A stretch of 64,000 nucleotides of DNA from Puniceicoccaceae bacterium K14 (GTDB lineage Bacteria; Verrucomicrobiota; Verrucomicrobiia; Opitutales; Opitutaceae). Numbering within the stretch: the stretch's first letter is position 1; every line of letters starts with the position of its first letter. The position numbers and the translations under genes were made by a program. The DNA is taken from the NCBI GenBank assembly GCA_022538095.1, contig JAKYXN010000015.1, positions 1-64,000 of the forward strand, written 5' to 3'. The notes under the pieces are model-generated. The model searched no databases and was not told where the DNA came from. It worked only from the letters and a program-made list of their open reading frames with translations. Positions 61,520 to 64,000 of the stretch are shown here, piece by piece.

Positions 61520-62679
61520 TCTGAGTCCTCCATGCGTAAGGCCATGCCGTGGGTGACGACAGAAAGAGAGCTGGTTATTATGCGATCGCCGCTTTGGAGA
61601 CCGCCTGTGACGATCAGGTGTTCGGCTTCGCGGTAACGAATCTCAAGGGGGCGAATTTCTAGTTTGCTGTCTTTGATAACCCAAGCGGTGTCATTTGCTC
61701 TGACGTAGGCGCGGGGGAGGCGAATTGCGTCCGTGATTTCGGGGCCGTCGATTTTGAGACGGACGTAGGAATCGATGAATAGTTTCCCACGTCCTTTGTT
61801 TTCATCTTGCAGGGCGAGCGGGTCATCGACGGCGACTACGAGGCGGGCCATTCGGCTCTTTGCTTCTAGGTTTGGCAGAAAACGTATGACGCGGCCTTTG
61901 CGTGTTGGTGTATCGTTTATGTAAATACGAGCGATTGTTCCTTCTCCGTCTTCTTCAGTTGTGCTGATGTCTGGGACGAGCCATAGTGGCACCGAGGCTA
62001 TGACGTAGAATTGGTCTGTGCAGACGAGCCGGCAGATTTGCTCTCCTGCGGCGACTAGCTGGCCTTTTTCTGCGGATTCGGAGATGACGGTTGCATTGAA
62101 TGGGGAGCGGATGACGGTGCGCTCGAGGTTAATCTGAGCTTGTTTTAGTGAGCTTTCGGCGGCTTTGAGAGCGATTTGGGCTTGCTTGAGTTGAGGTTCG
62201 CGCAGGGCGAGGCGTTTGCTAATTTCGTCGACCGGCTGTTTGAGGCCCAAGAATTCCCATTCGCGTTTGGCTATCACTTGTCGGCCTTGTTCTTGTTCGA
62301 GTTCGGTGCGAGCTTTCGCAAGTTCAGCCTCGCGTTGATTGACGGCGATTTCGAAATCCACGGGTTGGATACGCAGCAATTCGTCTTCGGATTGAAATTG
62401 ACCGCCAATGACGAGTCGATTGTCGATGGCTATTGTAACGCCGCTTAGTTGTGCCTGGATCTCGGCTTCGCGGTGAGGGGTTACGTGGCCATAGGCCTCG
62501 ATCTTGGGTTGTATGCTTTCTGCTCTTACGGTCGCGACGGTGACTACCGGTGTCGAATCGGCAGCGATGGAGCGCGATGGTTCTTCTCGGCTTTCGATTA
62601 TGATTTTGGCCGCGATTAAACCGCTGGCAATTATGAGTAAGGGGATAAGTAATGGGATTACTTTTTTGGGAAATTTCAT
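61516..62679 (-). CDS. RND efflux periplasmic adaptor, second system
   Basis: The 387-residue protein has an N-terminal membrane anchor (VIPLLIPLLIIASGLIAAKI), no lipobox cysteine, and lipoyl-half motifs Y-G-H-V-T-P-H-R-E-A-E-I-Q-A (about 63-76) and V-I-R-S-P-F-N-A-T-V-I-S (about 190-201). The helical hairpin between them is rich in E-L-A-K-A-R-T-E-L-E-Q. A beta-barrel domain follows from about 210. It bridges the pump and the outer-membrane factor. It overlaps both neighbours by 4 bp (ATGA), so translation of all three is coupled. Confidence 0.9.
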   Translation of the reverse strand: MKFPKKVIPLLIPLLIIASGLIAAKIIIESREEPSRSIAADSTPVVTVATVRAESIQPKIEAYGHVTPHREAEIQAQLSGVTIAIDNRLVIGGQFQSEDELLRIQPVDFEIAVNQREAELAKARTELEQEQGRQVIAKREWEFLGLKQPVDEISKRLALREPQLKQAQIALKAAESSLKQAQINLERTVIRSPFNATVISESAEKGQLVAAGEQICRLVCTDQFYVIASVPLWLVPDISTTEEDGEGTIARIYINDTPTRKGRVIRFLPNLEAKSRMARLVVAVDDPLALQDENKGRGKLFIDSYVRLKIDGPEITDAIRLPRAYVRANDTAWVIKDSKLEIRPLEIRYREAEHLIVTGGLQSGDRIITSSLSVVTHGMALRMEDSE

Positions 62680-64000
62680 TTCTCTTCAGTTTGTAGGGCT
62701 TGGCTCCAGCTGCCTCCGAGGGCGCGGTAGAGATTGGATCTAAAATTTAATTGTAACCGACGTTCGGATATGATTCGGCGTTCGAGCTCTTGGGCCGATC
62801 GCAGCGCTGTGAGAACGGGAAGGTAATCATTGAGACCATTTAGGTAACGGGCTCGTGCTTCTTGAAGGCTGTCTTGGGCGTAGCCAGCCTGAATCTGAAG
62901 CGCGTTGATCAGTTCTCCTTGTTTTCGTTCTTGAGTAAGTGCGTTTTCGACTTCCAAGAGTGCATTGAGGAAGAGCTGGGAGTAGTGATTAAGTCGTTCT
63001 TCGACAATGGCTCGGCGGCGCTTGATTTCTGCTTTGAGGCGTCCTCCTTCAAAAATGGGGGCAGTGAGGTTGCCAATGATCGATTTGATTTGGCGATTAA
63101 AGGGGCCCGCGATGTCGTTGGCTTGGAAATCGTAGGATAGGTTGAGCGTGAGGCGGGGTAATCGTTCGGCGATGGCGACTGCGAGTGCGTAATCTTCTGC
63201 CACGAGACGGTTGCGAGCCGCCCTAAGGTCGGGTCTCTGCTCAAGGAGGTCGATGGGTGTTCCGAGGCTAGGGAGTGGTGGTAGTTGAGGGAGTGTTACA
63301 TCATCTGTTTGGATGAAGTCGTTGCGTGGCGCTTGGCCAAGCAGTATTTGTAACTGGTGCCGTGCGGTTTGTTGGGCGGAAAGGAGTGTGGGAATTTCGG
63401 CTTCTGTTGCGGCGATCTGCTGACGCTGCTGTAGAATATCGAGCGCTGAGGCTTCACCTACCGTTAGGCGAAGTTCAAGCAGCTCGAGTTGAATTTTGTT
63501 GGTCGCGAGTTGTTGGCGCGTGAGTTTGAGTAACTCTACTTGCTCGCGTATGGAGAGCCACGAATCCACAACGGAACCTGAGATGGTGAATGCGGTTGCT
63601 TGGACCTCTTCGTAGCTCGCAGCCACGTTCGCTTGCGCCGAATTCTTAAGACCGCCGATGCGGCGCCAGAGATCGATCTCGTAAGAAAGTTCACCGCCGA
63701 GAAGAGCGGATTCGATTTTCGAAGAATCGGTTCCTGTGTCGGCATCGTCTGTAATGTGTGTTTGGGACGCGTTGCCATTGAGCCGGAAGGAAGGAAATAG
63801 GCCGGCTCGGCTACTCTCATAAACGGCTCGTGATTGGGCCAATCGATTCCAGGCCTGCTTGATGTCTAGATTTTCTATCAAAGCAGTTTCCATGAGAGTG
63901 TCTAGCTCGGGCGAAGAGAACTCAACCCACCATTGCGTTTTGATGGGCTTGCTTGTTTGGGCGGTAGGGAGAAATGATTCTGGAGGATCTATTGTAGGTT
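62676..64000 (-). CDS. RND outer-membrane factor (NodT/OprM type), 5' end beyond window
   Basis: The frame is open to the right edge. It reads T-Q-W-W-V-E-F-S-S-P-E-L-D-T-L-M upstream of an internal ATG at 63893, which matches the usual family N-terminal region (W-W-x-x-F-x-D-P-x-L). So the true start lies beyond 64000. Visible motifs: L-L-G-G-E-L-S-Y-E-I-D-L-W-R-R-I-G, L-L-E-Q-R-P-D-L-R-A-A-R, E-R-L-P-R-L-T-L-N, P-I-F-E-G-G-R-L-K. It forms the outer-membrane exit of this efflux system and is the first of the three genes on the minus strand. Confidence 0.9.
   Translation of the reverse strand, partial: PTIDPPESFLPTAQTSKPIKTQWWVEFSSPELDTLMETALIENLDIKQAWNRLAQSRAVYESSRAGLFPSFRLNGNASQTHITDDADTGTDSSKIESALLGGELSYEIDLWRRIGGLKNSAQANVAASYEEVQATAFTISGSVVDSWLSIREQVELLKLTRQQLATNKIQLELLELRLTVGEASALDILQQRQQIAATEAEIPTLLSAQQTARHQLQILLGQAPRNDFIQTDDVTLPQLPPLPSLGTPIDLLEQRPDLRAARNRLVAEDYALAVAIAERLPRLTLNLSYDFQANDIAGPFNRQIKSIIGNLTAPIFEGGRLKAEIKRRRAIVEERLNHYSQLFLNALLEVENALTQERKQGELINALQIQAGYAQDSLQEARARYLNGLNDYLPVLTALRSAQELERRIISERRLQLNFRSNLYRALGGSWSQALQTEEK

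Overview
The window looks like a chromosomal stretch from a Gram-negative bacterium of the Verrucomicrobiota, probably a marine Opitutae-type lineage. The outer membrane is shown by TonB receptors, RND tripartite pumps and lipoboxes. The lineage guess rests on the mix of gene families: very large secreted HAF, CSLREA, beta-helix and FG-GAP proteins, SGNH hydrolase fused to DUF1080, a sulfatase with bacterial Ig-like tails, and a shared C-terminal 'E-x-S-x-DL-x-x-W ... FFR' module. It is inference, not a database result. Shine-Dalgarno sequences are weak throughout, so several starts were chosen from signal peptides. No rRNA, tRNA or CRISPR was seen.

Layout. 0-7 kb: a transposase tail (IS66-like), a pseudopilin-like membrane protein, a secreted beta-propeller, a 1130-residue CSLREA/beta-helix protein, a DUF3592-like protein and a potassium-channel protein. 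7-14 kb: an RND efflux operon (adaptor, pump, outer-membrane factor) with a DUF900-type alpha/beta-hydrolase lipoprotein behind it. 14-17 kb: DUF3313-like protein, a small lipoprotein, the glutamate/Na+ symporter GltS and a decayed second copy of the channel gene. 17-34 kb: a run of large secreted proteins on the minus strand: a lipoprotein with a LamG-like domain, an FG-GAP propeller fused to an S11 (D-Ala-D-Ala carboxypeptidase-type) domain, two HAF-repeat giants, and a chimeric gene joining the lipoprotein's N-terminal half to the tail of a HAD phosphatase.

34-52.6 kb is an iron/heme and iron-sparing region. It holds a HemS-like protein with two small companions, metE with a divergent metR, two TonB receptors, two PepSY membrane proteins, flavodoxin, DUF6607, a DUF2249-like protein, fumC, ApbE-DUF2271, DUF4198 and an EF-hand protein. 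The most interesting signal is here. Five intergenic sites, each made of two copies of a 15-base motif (consensus ATCCGTYTCGGAGYR) exactly 21 bp apart, lie upstream of the HemS-like operon, the siderophore receptor, the fumC operon (two sites, one distal) and the heme-type receptor. In each promoter they sit where a -35 box would be, ahead of a plausible -10. This looks like the operator set of an unrecognised regulator, probably an activator, that ties heme/siderophore uptake to iron-sparing metabolism.

52.8-64 kb: an SGNH-DUF1080 hydrolase, an alpha/beta-hydrolase esterase, a sulfatase interrupted by a one-base shift in a seven-G tract, and a second RND efflux operon (outer-membrane factor, adaptor, pump) that runs off the right end.
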